Source: Bacillota bacterium | GTDB lineage: Bacteria; Bacillota; Bacilli; Paenibacillales; UBA4045 | Direction: 5' to 3' | DNA: 64,000 bases | Assembly (NCBI GenBank): GCA_023441055.1 | Contig: JAEZQY010000009.1 | Location: 1-64,000 of the forward strand | Shown here: positions 23,605 through 30,992 of the stretch, in pieces | Layout: each line of letters starts with the position of its first letter | Position numbering within the stretch: the first letter of the stretch is position 1 | Notes under the pieces: generated by a model | Told to the model about the DNA's origin: nothing | Databases searched by the model: none | Seen by the model: the letters and a program-made list of their open reading frames with translations, nothing else | Position numbers and translations under genes: made by a program

Positions 23605-24552
23605 ATGTATCAAGCGATAATTGTAGGAACAGGTCCTGCCGGATTGACGGCAGCGATATATCTGGCTCGGGCTAACCTGAATCCGCTCGTGATCGAGGGG
23701 CCGGAGCCAGGCGGACAGTTGACGACTACGACGGATGTAGAGAACTTCCCCGGATTTCCAGAGGGGATTATGGGACCCGAGCTGATGGACAACATGCGTA
23801 AGCAGGCTGAGCGCTTCGGAGCGGAATTCCGACGCGGCTGGGTTAATAGCGTGGACTTGTCCGAGCGTCCATTCAAGCTTCAGGTGGAGGGCCATGGCGA
23901 ACTGGTTACTCAGACGCTGATTATCTCCACAGGAGCATCGGCGAAGCTGCTAGGCATTGAGAATGAGAAAGTAAACATCGGGCGCGGTGTCAGCACTTGC
24001 GCGACCTGCGACGGGTTCTTCTTCCGTGGGAAGAAGCTCATCGTAGTGGGCGGCGGCGATTCCGCGATGGAGGAAGCCAACTTCCTGACGCGCTTCGCCT
24101 CTGAGGTACGTCTTGTTCATCGCCGCAGCGAGATGCGGGCATCCAAGATCATGCAGGATCGCGCTCGCGAGAACAGCAAGATCACCTGGTCGCTTAATTG
24201 CGTACCTAAGGAGGTTGTGGCAGGCGATACTGGTGTGACCGGACTCAAGGTGCTGAACAATGAGACGGGTCAGGAAGAAGTGATCGAGACAGACGGGATC
24301 TTCGTTGCAATCGGCCACACGCCGAATACAGGCTTCTTGAACGGACAGCTGGAGACAGACGCCAATGGTTATCTGGTTGTAAAGCCAGGCACGTCGCAGA
24401 CGACGATACCAGGTGTGTTCGCCTGCGGAGACGTTCAAGACAGCACGTACAGACAGGCTATCACAGCCGCGGGCAGCGGATGTATGGCGGCGCTGGATTG
24501 CGAGCGATTCCTAGAGAATAATATGGTGCATGACTGGAGTCAATCCTTATAG
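23605..24552 (+). CDS. trxB: Thioredoxin-disulfide reductase
   Basis: An NADPH- and FAD-dependent enzyme that reduces thioredoxin. It has 315 residues. Seen: FAD-binding GTGPAG (8-13), redox-active CATC (132-135), NADPH-binding VVGGGDSAMEEA (about 147-158), and the C-terminal FAD motif GVFACGDVQD. AGGAGGAACG precedes ATG 23605. Position between the TPR gene and glucokinase/rapZ agrees with the Bacillus order, where trxB precedes yvcI-rapZ-yvcK-whiA-crh. Confidence 0.97.
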   Translation: MYQAIIVGTGPAGLTAAIYLARANLNPLVIEGPEPGGQLTTTTDVENFPGFPEGIMGPELMDNMRKQAERFGAEFRRGWVNSVDLSERPFKLQVEGHGELVTQTLIISTGASAKLLGIENEKVNIGRGVSTCATCDGFFFRGKKLIVVGGGDSAMEEANFLTRFASEVRLVHRRSEMRASKIMQDRARENSKITWSLNCVPKEVVAGDTGVTGLKVLNNETGQEEVIETDGIFVAIGHTPNTGFLNGQLETDANGYLVVKPGTSQTTIPGVFACGDVQDSTYRQAITAAGSGCMAALDCERFLENNMVHDWSQSL

Positions 24553-24568
24553 GGGAGAGGTGAGAAAC

Positions 24569-25519
24569 GTGGGTAATCCGATCTATCTCGGAGTTGATTT
24601 GGGTGGTACCAGTATTAAAACAGGCATATGCGATCAGGAGGGCAAGCTGATCCGCACGCTCGAGAGCATGACAGAGGCTGATCAGGGCACAGAGCGCGTG
24701 ATCGCTAATATCGCGGCTAGTGCCAAGCGAATTGTGGATGAATCGGAATTCGAGTGGGACCAGGTGCAAGGAATCGGCATGGGTATTCCGGGATTCATGG
24801 ATGTGGAAGAGGGTTTCATGAAGCTGTCACCGAATCTGCCGCTAACGAATGTACCGCTTAAGCAGTTGCTAGAGGAGAAGCTGGGTAAGTCCATCTTCAT
24901 GGGCAATGACGCGAATGTGGCGGCGCTGGGCGAGGCTTGGAGCGGCGCGGGCAAGGGTGTGCCGCTGATGGTCATGTATACGCTGGGCACAGGAGTTGGC
25001 GGCGGTATTATTATCAACGGTGACATCTTGATCGGTTCGTCCGGCATGGGCGGAGAGCTGGGGCATATGGCGGTTGTGCCGGATCTAGAGGCGATCCAAT
25101 GCGGCTGCGGCAAGCTCGGCTGTCTGGAGACCGTCTCCTCGGCAACCGGTATTATTCGCATGGCTAAGGATGCAGTGGAGCGGGGAGACCGCACGATGCT
25201 GGCCGATGTGGTGTCGATTACAGCCAAGGACGTATTCGACGCTGCGCGAGCGGGTGATGAGACCGCCATCCGTATTGTGAATCGCGCGGCCTTCTATCTA
25301 GGCAAATCACTGGCCACGATTGCGGTTGTGATTAATCCGAATCGTTTCGTCATCGGCGGCGGGGTGTCCAAGGCCGGCGATCTCATTTTGAATCCAGTCA
25401 GAGAAGTATTCAAGCAGTTCGCGCAAGCCAAAGCGCAGGAGGATGTTGAGATTGTGGCGGCGACACTGGGCAATGACGCAGGCATGATCGGCGCAGCCGG
25501 GCTGTGTATTCGCAAGTAG
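24569..25519 (+). CDS. glcK: ROK-family glucokinase
   Basis: Phosphorylates glucose with ATP, feeding glycolysis. It has 316 residues. Seen: phosphate-1 motif GVDLGGTSIKTG (about 8-19), phosphate-2 region TLGTGVGGGIIING, the glucose-binding GELGHM, and the ROK zinc motif CGCGKLGCLE. Start GTG 24569 is chosen because GGGGAGAGGTG lies at good spacing and the extra residues from an upstream ATG overlap trxB. Regulators of the ROK family carry an N-terminal HTH, which is absent here. Confidence 0.93.
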   Translation: MGNPIYLGVDLGGTSIKTGICDQEGKLIRTLESMTEADQGTERVIANIAASAKRIVDESEFEWDQVQGIGMGIPGFMDVEEGFMKLSPNLPLTNVPLKQLLEEKLGKSIFMGNDANVAALGEAWSGAGKGVPLMVMYTLGTGVGGGIIINGDILIGSSGMGGELGHMAVVPDLEAIQCGCGKLGCLETVSSATGIIRMAKDAVERGDRTMLADVVSITAKDVFDAARAGDETAIRIVNRAAFYLGKSLATIAVVINPNRFVIGGGVSKAGDLILNPVREVFKQFAQAKAQEDVEIVAATLGNDAGMIGAAGLCIRK

Positions 25520-25549
25520 TGTCAGCAAGACTTAAAAGGGTGGTCGCGG

Positions 25550-26434
25550 ATGGAGACAGGACGATTAGCTGAACTAGTCATCATTACAGGGATGTCAGGG
25601 GCCGGTAAGACGATTGCCGTACAGAGTTTAGAGGATCTGGGCTTCTTCTGTGTAGATAATCTACCGCCTGTGTTGATCCCCAAATTCGCTGAGCTGATCG
25701 ATCAATCCAGCGGTAAGATCGGCAAGGTGGCTCTGGTCATTGACCTGCGCGGTCGCGAGTTCTTCACGGCGCTGACGGAGTCGCTGGCTTATCTGCAGCA
25801 GCAGCAGACCGTGCACTACGAGATCTTATTCCTGGACGCGCGTGATTCTGTGCTTGTACAGCGCTATAAGGAAAGCCGCAGAAGGCATCCCCTAGCGGCA
25901 GATGGATTGCCGCTGGACGGAATCGCGTCCGAGCGTAAGCTGCTCGAGGAGCTGAAGGGGCTGGCGACACAAGTGATTGACACCAGTGAGCTGAAGCCGG
26001 TGAAGCTAAAGGAGATCATTACCGAACGCTTCCATCGCCGGTCATCGGGCGTAATGACCGTGAACATTACCTCATTCGGCTTCAAGTATGGCATTCCAAT
26101 CGATGCTGACCTGATCTACGATGTTCGCTTCCTGCCCAATCCGCATTATGTGGAGCATCTGCGGCCGCGGACAGGCCGGGACGAGGATGTGTATGACTAT
26201 GTCATGAAGTGGCCGGAGACGCAGATCTTCCTAACCAAGCTGCTGGATATGCTCCAATTCCTCATCCCCCAGTACGCCAAGGAAGGCAAGAGCCAGGTCG
26301 TCATTGGCATCGGCTGTACGGGAGGCAAGCATCGTTCAGTTGCAATCGCGGAATATCTGGGCAAGATGATCGTACATGGTACCGAGGACCAGGTGCGCGT
26401 AAGCCATCGTGATTCCGAGCGAGACCACAGCTAG
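25550..26434 (+). CDS. rapZ: RNase adapter / nucleotide-binding protein RapZ (YvcJ)
   Basis: A P-loop protein of 294 residues. Walker A GMSGAGKT (14-21), FCVDNLPPVLI, Walker B-like VALVIDLRG, the conserved NPHYVEHLRPRTGRDEDV and the C-terminal IGIGCTGGKHRSVAIAEYLG. In E. coli RapZ controls GlcN6P synthesis through a small RNA; in B. subtilis YvcJ binds nucleotides and affects competence (family knowledge). AAAGGGTGG precedes ATG 25550. The last residues, including the stop, lie in the first unit of a 27-nt tandem repeat. Confidence 0.95.
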   Translation: METGRLAELVIITGMSGAGKTIAVQSLEDLGFFCVDNLPPVLIPKFAELIDQSSGKIGKVALVIDLRGREFFTALTESLAYLQQQQTVHYEILFLDARDSVLVQRYKESRRRHPLAADGLPLDGIASERKLLEELKGLATQVIDTSELKPVKLKEIITERFHRRSSGVMTVNITSFGFKYGIPIDADLIYDVRFLPNPHYVEHLRPRTGRDEDVYDYVMKWPETQIFLTKLLDMLQFLIPQYAKEGKSQVVIGIGCTGGKHRSVAIAEYLGKMIVHGTEDQVRVSHRDSERDHS

Positions 26435-26496
26435 TGCAGCTTGGGTCGAGACCACGGTTAATCCAACTCGGGTCGAGACCACGGTTAATACAGTGA
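26416..26496 (+). repeat. 27-nt tandem repeat, three copies, across the rapZ stop codon
   Basis: GAGACCAC recurs at 26421, 26448 and 26475, 27 nt apart. Units 2 and 3 share GGGTCGAGACCACGGTTAAT exactly. Unit 1, degenerate, encodes the last residues of RapZ and its TAG stop. The repeat therefore spreads from the end of the gene into the spacer before yvcK. Confidence 0.88.
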
Positions 26497-26574
26497 TATG
26501 AGCCGGGTGGAGCTAGCGTAAGTCGAGCGGGATTGGGAGCGAGCAAGATCAGCGCAATTTGTTGAGGTGAGTGG

Positions 26575-27564
26575 ATGGTACTGGATGGGGAAACAGCTTC
26601 ATTGCCGCGTGTCGTTGTCATCGGTGGGGGAACCGGTTTATCGGTCATGCTGCGCGGACTTAAGCGGATGCCGGTAGATATCACGGCGATCGTGACGGTG
26701 GCGGATGATGGTGGTAGCTCGGGGATCCTCCGCTCGGAGCTTCAGATGCTGCCGCCTGGGGATATCCGCAATGTGCTCAGTGCGCTAGCGGACGAGGAAC
26801 CGATCTTGACCAAGGTGCTGCAGTACCGCTTTCAGAATGGCGGCAGCGGATTGGCAGGACACAGCCTAGGCAATCTGATCCTGGCTGCGATGCAGGACAT
26901 TACGGGCGACTTCCTCACCGGCGTGAAGGAACTAAGCAAGGTGCTCGCCGTCCGTGGACGTGTGCTCCCCGCGTCGGGGCAGCCCATCGTACTGAAGGCG
27001 GAGATGAAGGATGGGTCGATTATTGTCGGTGAATCGAAGATTCCGAAATTCGGCGGCGTCATTAAGCGTGTGTTCCTAGATCCTATAGATGCAGAGCCGC
27101 TTGAGGAGGCCATTGAGGCGCTGCAGAGCGCAGATGCGATTGTCATTGGCCCGGGAAGCTTATACACCAGTATCCTCCCTAACCTGCTGGTGAAGGGAAT
27201 TGCAGAGACGATAGGCGCATCCGATGCGGTGAAGATGTATGTATGCAATGTCATGACGCAGCCGGGCGAGACGGATGATTATAGTCTCGCGGATCATCTG
27301 CGCGCGCTGGAGGAGCATGTCGGCGGGCGTCTGGTTGATTATGTGCTGGTTAATAACGGTGATATTCCGGATCATGTACTGGAAGCTTATGCAGAGAAGG
27401 GTGCATCGCCGGTAGGGCTCGATCTGGATGAGGTGAGCATTCGCGGATATACGGTAATCGCGGATCGACTGGTCTGGTACAATAAGTACCTGCGCCATGA
27501 CGCGAAGCGATTAAGCGAACAGATCTATAGACTTGTCCGGACCGGGGGGATAGAAGGAAGGTGA
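26575..27564 (+). CDS. yvcK: Gluconeogenesis factor YvcK (CofD-like)
   Basis: A UDP-sugar-binding regulator needed for growth on gluconeogenic carbon sources and for cell-envelope homeostasis in Bacillus (family knowledge). It has 329 residues. Seen: VVIGGGTGLSVMLRGLK near the N-terminus, VTVADDGGSSGILR, PGDIRNVLSAL, GHSLGNLILAAM and VIGPGSLYTSILPNLLV. GAGGTGAG precedes ATG 26575. It follows rapZ, as in most Firmicutes, and is followed 6 nt later by whiA. Confidence 0.95.
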   Translation: MVLDGETASLPRVVVIGGGTGLSVMLRGLKRMPVDITAIVTVADDGGSSGILRSELQMLPPGDIRNVLSALADEEPILTKVLQYRFQNGGSGLAGHSLGNLILAAMQDITGDFLTGVKELSKVLAVRGRVLPASGQPIVLKAEMKDGSIIVGESKIPKFGGVIKRVFLDPIDAEPLEEAIEALQSADAIVIGPGSLYTSILPNLLVKGIAETIGASDAVKMYVCNVMTQPGETDDYSLADHLRALEEHVGGRLVDYVLVNNGDIPDHVLEAYAEKGASPVGLDLDEVSIRGYTVIADRLVWYNKYLRHDAKRLSEQIYRLVRTGGIEGR

Positions 27565-27570
27565 TGGCGA

Positions 27571-28503
27571 ATGTCATTTGCGGCACAGACGAAAAAGGAG
27601 CTTACGCTGATTGAGGCGGAGCCGTGCTGTGAACGCGCTGAGCTGTCGGCACTGATTCGTATGAACGGTACCGTCCAGCTGTCGCGCCAACGGATGATGC
27701 TCGATGTGTCGACTGAGAATGCGGCGATTGCCAGAAGAATATACACGTTAATCAAGAAGCAGTATCAGATTCATGTTGAGCTGCTCGTGCGTAAGAAGAT
27801 GCGTCTGAAGAAGAACAATGTGTACATCGTTCGGATTCCGGACGGCGTGCGAGAGCTGCTCGCTGATCTGCATATTGTATCCGAGGGCTTCCAATTCACG
27901 ACGACGATCGAGCCGGCTATCCTGCAGAATCCTTGCTGTCGCAGGGCTTATCTGCGCGGGGCGTTCATGGCAGGCGGATCAGTCAATAATCCAGAGGGCT
28001 CCTCGTACCATCTGGAGATCGCCTCGATGTACGAGGAGCATTGCATCGCGCTGTGCGAGCTCGCGAACCAATTCGATCTGAACGCGCGATGTATCGAGCG
28101 GAAGAAAGGGTTTATTTTCTACATTAAGGAAGGCGAACGGATTATTGAATTTCTGAGCATTATCGGCGCTCATCAGGCGCTCTTCAAATTTGAGGATGTC
28201 CGCATCATGCGGGATATGCGCAATTCGGTAAATCGCATTGTGAACTGCGAGACAGCGAATCTCAACAAGACGATTGACGCGGCGGTGCGGCAGATTGATA
28301 ATATCCGCCTGCTCGAGCGCGAGGTCGGTCTCGAGAACTTGCCAGAGAGACTGAGAGAGGTCGCTGAAGTGCGGCTGCAGCACCCGGAGATGAACCTGAA
28401 GGAAGTTGGAGAATTGCTGAAAGGGAAGGTAAGTAAGTCTGGCGTAAATCATCGTCTGAGAAAAATTGATGAGCTTGCTGAAAAAATCCGGGAGCAGTTG
28501 TAG
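27571..28503 (+). CDS. whiA: DNA-binding protein WhiA
   Basis: A sporulation- and division-linked DNA-binding protein, 310 residues. An N-terminal LAGLIDADG-homing-endonuclease-like domain (about 20-200, with CCRRAYLRGAFMAGGSVNNPE) is followed by a C-terminal HTH (about 250-305: EVGELLKGKVSKSGVNHRLRK). In Bacillus it affects cell division and chromosome segregation; the endonuclease activity is lost in the family. AAGGTGATGG precedes ATG 27571. Confidence 0.95.
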   Translation: MSFAAQTKKELTLIEAEPCCERAELSALIRMNGTVQLSRQRMMLDVSTENAAIARRIYTLIKKQYQIHVELLVRKKMRLKKNNVYIVRIPDGVRELLADLHIVSEGFQFTTTIEPAILQNPCCRRAYLRGAFMAGGSVNNPEGSSYHLEIASMYEEHCIALCELANQFDLNARCIERKKGFIFYIKEGERIIEFLSIIGAHQALFKFEDVRIMRDMRNSVNRIVNCETANLNKTIDAAVRQIDNIRLLEREVGLENLPERLREVAEVRLQHPEMNLKEVGELLKGKVSKSGVNHRLRKIDELAEKIREQL

Positions 28504-28531
28504 TGTGTTCGCAAGAAAGATGGTATACTTA

Positions 28532-28560
28532 TTGACATATCGATCATGTTACGTTAAATG
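28532..28560 (+). promoter_or_regulatory. Possible promoter ahead of the HPr/Crh gene
   Basis: A perfect TTGACA, 17-nt spacer and a poor TAAATG, 37 nt upstream of the start. A separate TATACT at about 28524 has no good -35. Confidence 0.4.
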
Positions 28561-28596
28561 TAGATTAGCAATACTTGGATTAGGGGGTATTTATTA

Positions 28597-28866
28597 ATGA
28601 CAAGGCGGCCAGTTGTCGTCAAACTGAAGACCGGTTTGCACGCCCGTCCTGCGGCGTTATTCGTGCAAGAGGCAAACAAGTTTTCTTCTGAAGTATTCGT
28701 GGAAAAAGACGATAAAAGAGTCAACGCCAAGAGTATAATGGGCATCATGAGTCTTGCGATCAGCACCAATACCGAGGTACAGATCAGCGCCGAGGGTTCA
28801 GACGAAGAGCAAGCTGTAAACGCTTTAGTCGCCCTGGTGAGTAAGGAAGAACTCGAAAATCAATAA
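28597..28866 (+). CDS. HPr-family phosphocarrier at the crh locus, with His15 and Ser46
   Basis: An 89-residue HPr-fold protein behind whiA, the place of crh in B. subtilis. The sequence is Crh-like (TGLxARPAALFVQEAN, VNAKSIMGIMSL). It keeps His15 (TGLHARPA), the PTS phosphorylation site, which is Gln in B. subtilis Crh, and also Ser46, the HprK target. It can therefore in principle take part in PTS transfer and in CcpA corepression. RBS AGGGGG precedes ATG 28597. A terminator follows. Whether it is the main HPr or a Crh cannot be told without the rest of the genome, so no symbol is given. Confidence 0.92.
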   Translation: MTRRPVVVKLKTGLHARPAALFVQEANKFSSEVFVEKDDKRVNAKSIMGIMSLAISTNTEVQISAEGSDEEQAVNALVALVSKEELENQ

Positions 28867-28902
28867 TGATGCTACCAATGAATTGCATAACTCCAATCGT
28901 GT

Positions 28903-28930
28903 GAGCCATCCAATTATGGATTGGCTCTTT
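28903..28930 (+). terminator. Terminator after the HPr/Crh gene
   Basis: GAGCCA-TCCA pairs with TGGA-TTGGCTC (one bulged base), 4-nt loop, followed by TTTGAC. Confidence 0.75.
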
Positions 28931-29009
28931 GACTCGTTACAGCGAATATCGCATAGGGCAACTCTGCTAACACATTCCGGCGGGCAGAGTGCTCGTTCAA
29001 CGATGGTGA

Positions 29010-29038
29010 TTGACGCTATAAAATAGCTGTGATATAAG
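29010..29038 (+). promoter_or_regulatory. Predicted sigma-A promoter of the FCD regulator gene
   Basis: TTGACG, 17-nt spacer and TATAAG, giving a predicted start of transcription at about 29045, on the edge of the palindrome at 29044. Confidence 0.7.
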
Positions 29039-29043
29039 TAAAG

Positions 29044-29061
29044 TGGTCTGACAACATACCA
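29044..29061 (+). promoter_or_regulatory. Palindromic operator, FadR/GntR type
   Basis: TGGTCTG-ACAA-CATACCA is a near-perfect dyad of the TNGTNNNACNA kind that FCD-family regulators bind. It covers the predicted transcription start of the regulator gene, so autorepression is likely (inference). Confidence 0.65.
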
Positions 29062-29098
29062 ATATCGATTATGTGATTGTGAAAAGGGTGTGAACGGA

Positions 29099-29803
29099 AT
29101 GTCATTGAAGTCGCTAAAGCGAAAAAAACTGTCGGAGACTGTCTTCGATGAAGTGATGCACTATATCAACGAACGTGGCTTTAAACAAGGGGATCGCTTG
29201 CCATCAGAACGCGACTTTTGCGATCAGCTACAGATAAGTCGGTCTTCTTTTCGAGAAGCCATACAAAAGTTAGAGATGTGCGGGCTAATTGAAATCAGAC
29301 GAGGCAGCGGCATGTATGTTAAATCAGAGAAGACCGTATTGGGGGAAGTTACGAAGTTAAAGGTAGTGTTAGCGGCAGAAAAACGGGTTATCGAAGAAAT
29401 CATGGATCTTAGAGAATTAATGGAGCAATATGCAATTGATCGCATTATCGAACAGGATAATCAAGCTTGTTTAATCAGACTCTCGCATATTCTCGACCAA
29501 TATGAGCAGACGATTGCCGATGGTGGCGTGCCTCGCCACGAAGATTACCAATTTCATCTCGCTTTGTATGAAGGAGCTGGAAATCGAGTTGCGCAGAACT
29601 TTTTCCAGTCTACAGAAGAGATCGAACGTATCTGGGAAGAGAAGGCGATTGCTATGCTGAATGAGAATGTGTTTAGTCGAACTACCGAAACACTTCACCG
29701 CGCCATATACGAATCGATGCGAATCGGTGATGCGGCAACAGCCAAACGGCTGATGCGGAAACATTTTCAACTCATGAGAAAAGATCTAAGCAAGCTAGAT
29801 TAA
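29099..29803 (+). CDS. GntR-family regulator, FadR/FCD subfamily
   Basis: A transcription factor of 234 residues. The N-terminal winged helix (about 8-78) has GDRLPSERDFCDQLQISRSSFREAIQKLE and the wing RRGSGMYVKS. The C-terminal FCD domain (about 95-230) has the metal/ligand residues in ELMEQYAI, DYQFHLALYEGAGN and TLHRAIYESMRIGDA. ATG 29099 is chosen over a GTG 9 nt upstream. The gene is more AT-rich than its core neighbours. It is followed 23 nt later by a PLP enzyme gene, whose pathway it probably controls. Confidence 0.9.
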   Translation: MSLKSLKRKKLSETVFDEVMHYINERGFKQGDRLPSERDFCDQLQISRSSFREAIQKLEMCGLIEIRRGSGMYVKSEKTVLGEVTKLKVVLAAEKRVIEEIMDLRELMEQYAIDRIIEQDNQACLIRLSHILDQYEQTIADGGVPRHEDYQFHLALYEGAGNRVAQNFFQSTEEIERIWEEKAIAMLNENVFSRTTETLHRAIYESMRIGDAATAKRLMRKHFQLMRKDLSKLD

Positions 29804-29826
29804 ACTAGAACTGGGAGTGTGTTGAT

Positions 29827-30990
29827 ATGGTGAACAAAACTTGGCGTACCGATCCACAGACAAGCGTTACGCATGACGAGCGGGATTCGTTCTATGGCGA
29901 AGTCGTCCCGCCTGTGTTCATGAATACACTATTCGCATACGATAGCTTCGAAGCCTTCAGCACGATGCAGCATGAACGAAATGGCTATTACTACACGCGG
30001 ATAGATAATCCCACACTAAGAGTGCTAGAGAATCATATAGCTCGTTTGGAGAACGGCGAGGCTGCGAAGGTATTCGCATCCGGTATGGCTGCAGTGTCGG
30101 TAGCTGTCCTGCATCTGTTGAAGCAGGACGATCACATCATCTGCCAATATCCGATATATGGAGGCACCTACGGGTTGTTGCGCAGCTACTTGCCCAAATT
30201 CGGGATTACAGCTGATTTTGTGGATTTCAATGATCTTGATGCAGTACGAGCAGCAATAAAGCCGAATACGAAGCTCTTGATGTGTGAGAGCATCTCGACC
30301 TTCTTCATGGACGTGTTCGATGTACCGGAGATCATCAAAGTCGCCAAAGCGAATGGTCTTTACACGATTATGGACAATACGTGCGCCACACCGATCAACT
30401 TCCGACCGCTGGAGTGGGGGATTGATGTCGTGGTCCACTCTGCATCCAAATATCTAAGCGGGCATAGCGATGTAGTGGCTGGAGCAGTCGTAGCTTCGCA
30501 TGAGCTGATTGCAGGCATGGTGGATCTGGAGCTGTCGCTGCTGGGCGCTGCCTTAGGGCCGTTCGAAGCGTGGTTGATTATGCGGGGCTTGCGGACATTC
30601 CCGATGCGGATCCGTGAACAGGGTCGATCTGCACTCGTAATCGCCCGGGAGCTGGAGCGCTTCCGGGGCGTGAAGAAGGTCCACTTCCCGCTGTTGCCCG
30701 GCCATGCACAGCATGAGATGGCTAAGAAGCAGCTTGCGGGCCCCTCCGGCCTGCTCAGCTTCGAGATGGAGGGGGGCGCTGAGGTGATCTCCCGCATCGT
30801 TAATCGCCTCAAGCTGTTTCGGATCGGGGTAAGCTGGGGCGGGTTTGAGAGCTTGATTTATTCTCCCTGCATGAGTCCGAAATCAGACATCCCGCTCGGG
30901 GATCAGTTGCAATCCCTCGTGCGAATATCAGTTGGCCTGGAGCAGACGGATGACCTGCTGGCCGATCTGCGTCAGGCGTTCGAAGAATAG
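29827..30990 (+). CDS. Cys/Met-metabolism PLP-dependent enzyme (trans-sulfuration family)
   Basis: A fold-type I PLP enzyme of 387 residues, of the cystathionine gamma-synthase/gamma-lyase/methionine gamma-lyase family. Seen: YYYTRIDNPT (about 54-63), GMAAV, the PLP-ring Asp in IMDNTCATP (D183), the Schiff-base lysine K208 in SASKYLSGHSD (families usually have SATKY), and the C-terminal VRISVGLEQTDDL. The exact reaction is not decided. The first residues lack a signal peptide. It is probably co-transcribed with the FCD regulator. It is convergent with the histidine kinase gene, 2 nt away. Confidence 0.88.
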   Translation: MVNKTWRTDPQTSVTHDERDSFYGEVVPPVFMNTLFAYDSFEAFSTMQHERNGYYYTRIDNPTLRVLENHIARLENGEAAKVFASGMAAVSVAVLHLLKQDDHIICQYPIYGGTYGLLRSYLPKFGITADFVDFNDLDAVRAAIKPNTKLLMCESISTFFMDVFDVPEIIKVAKANGLYTIMDNTCATPINFRPLEWGIDVVVHSASKYLSGHSDVVAGAVVASHELIAGMVDLELSLLGAALGPFEAWLIMRGLRTFPMRIREQGRSALVIARELERFRGVKKVHFPLLPGHAQHEMAKKQLAGPSGLLSFEMEGGAEVISRIVNRLKLFRIGVSWGGFESLIYSPCMSPKSDIPLGDQLQSLVRISVGLEQTDDLLADLRQAFEE

Positions 30991-30992
30991 GG

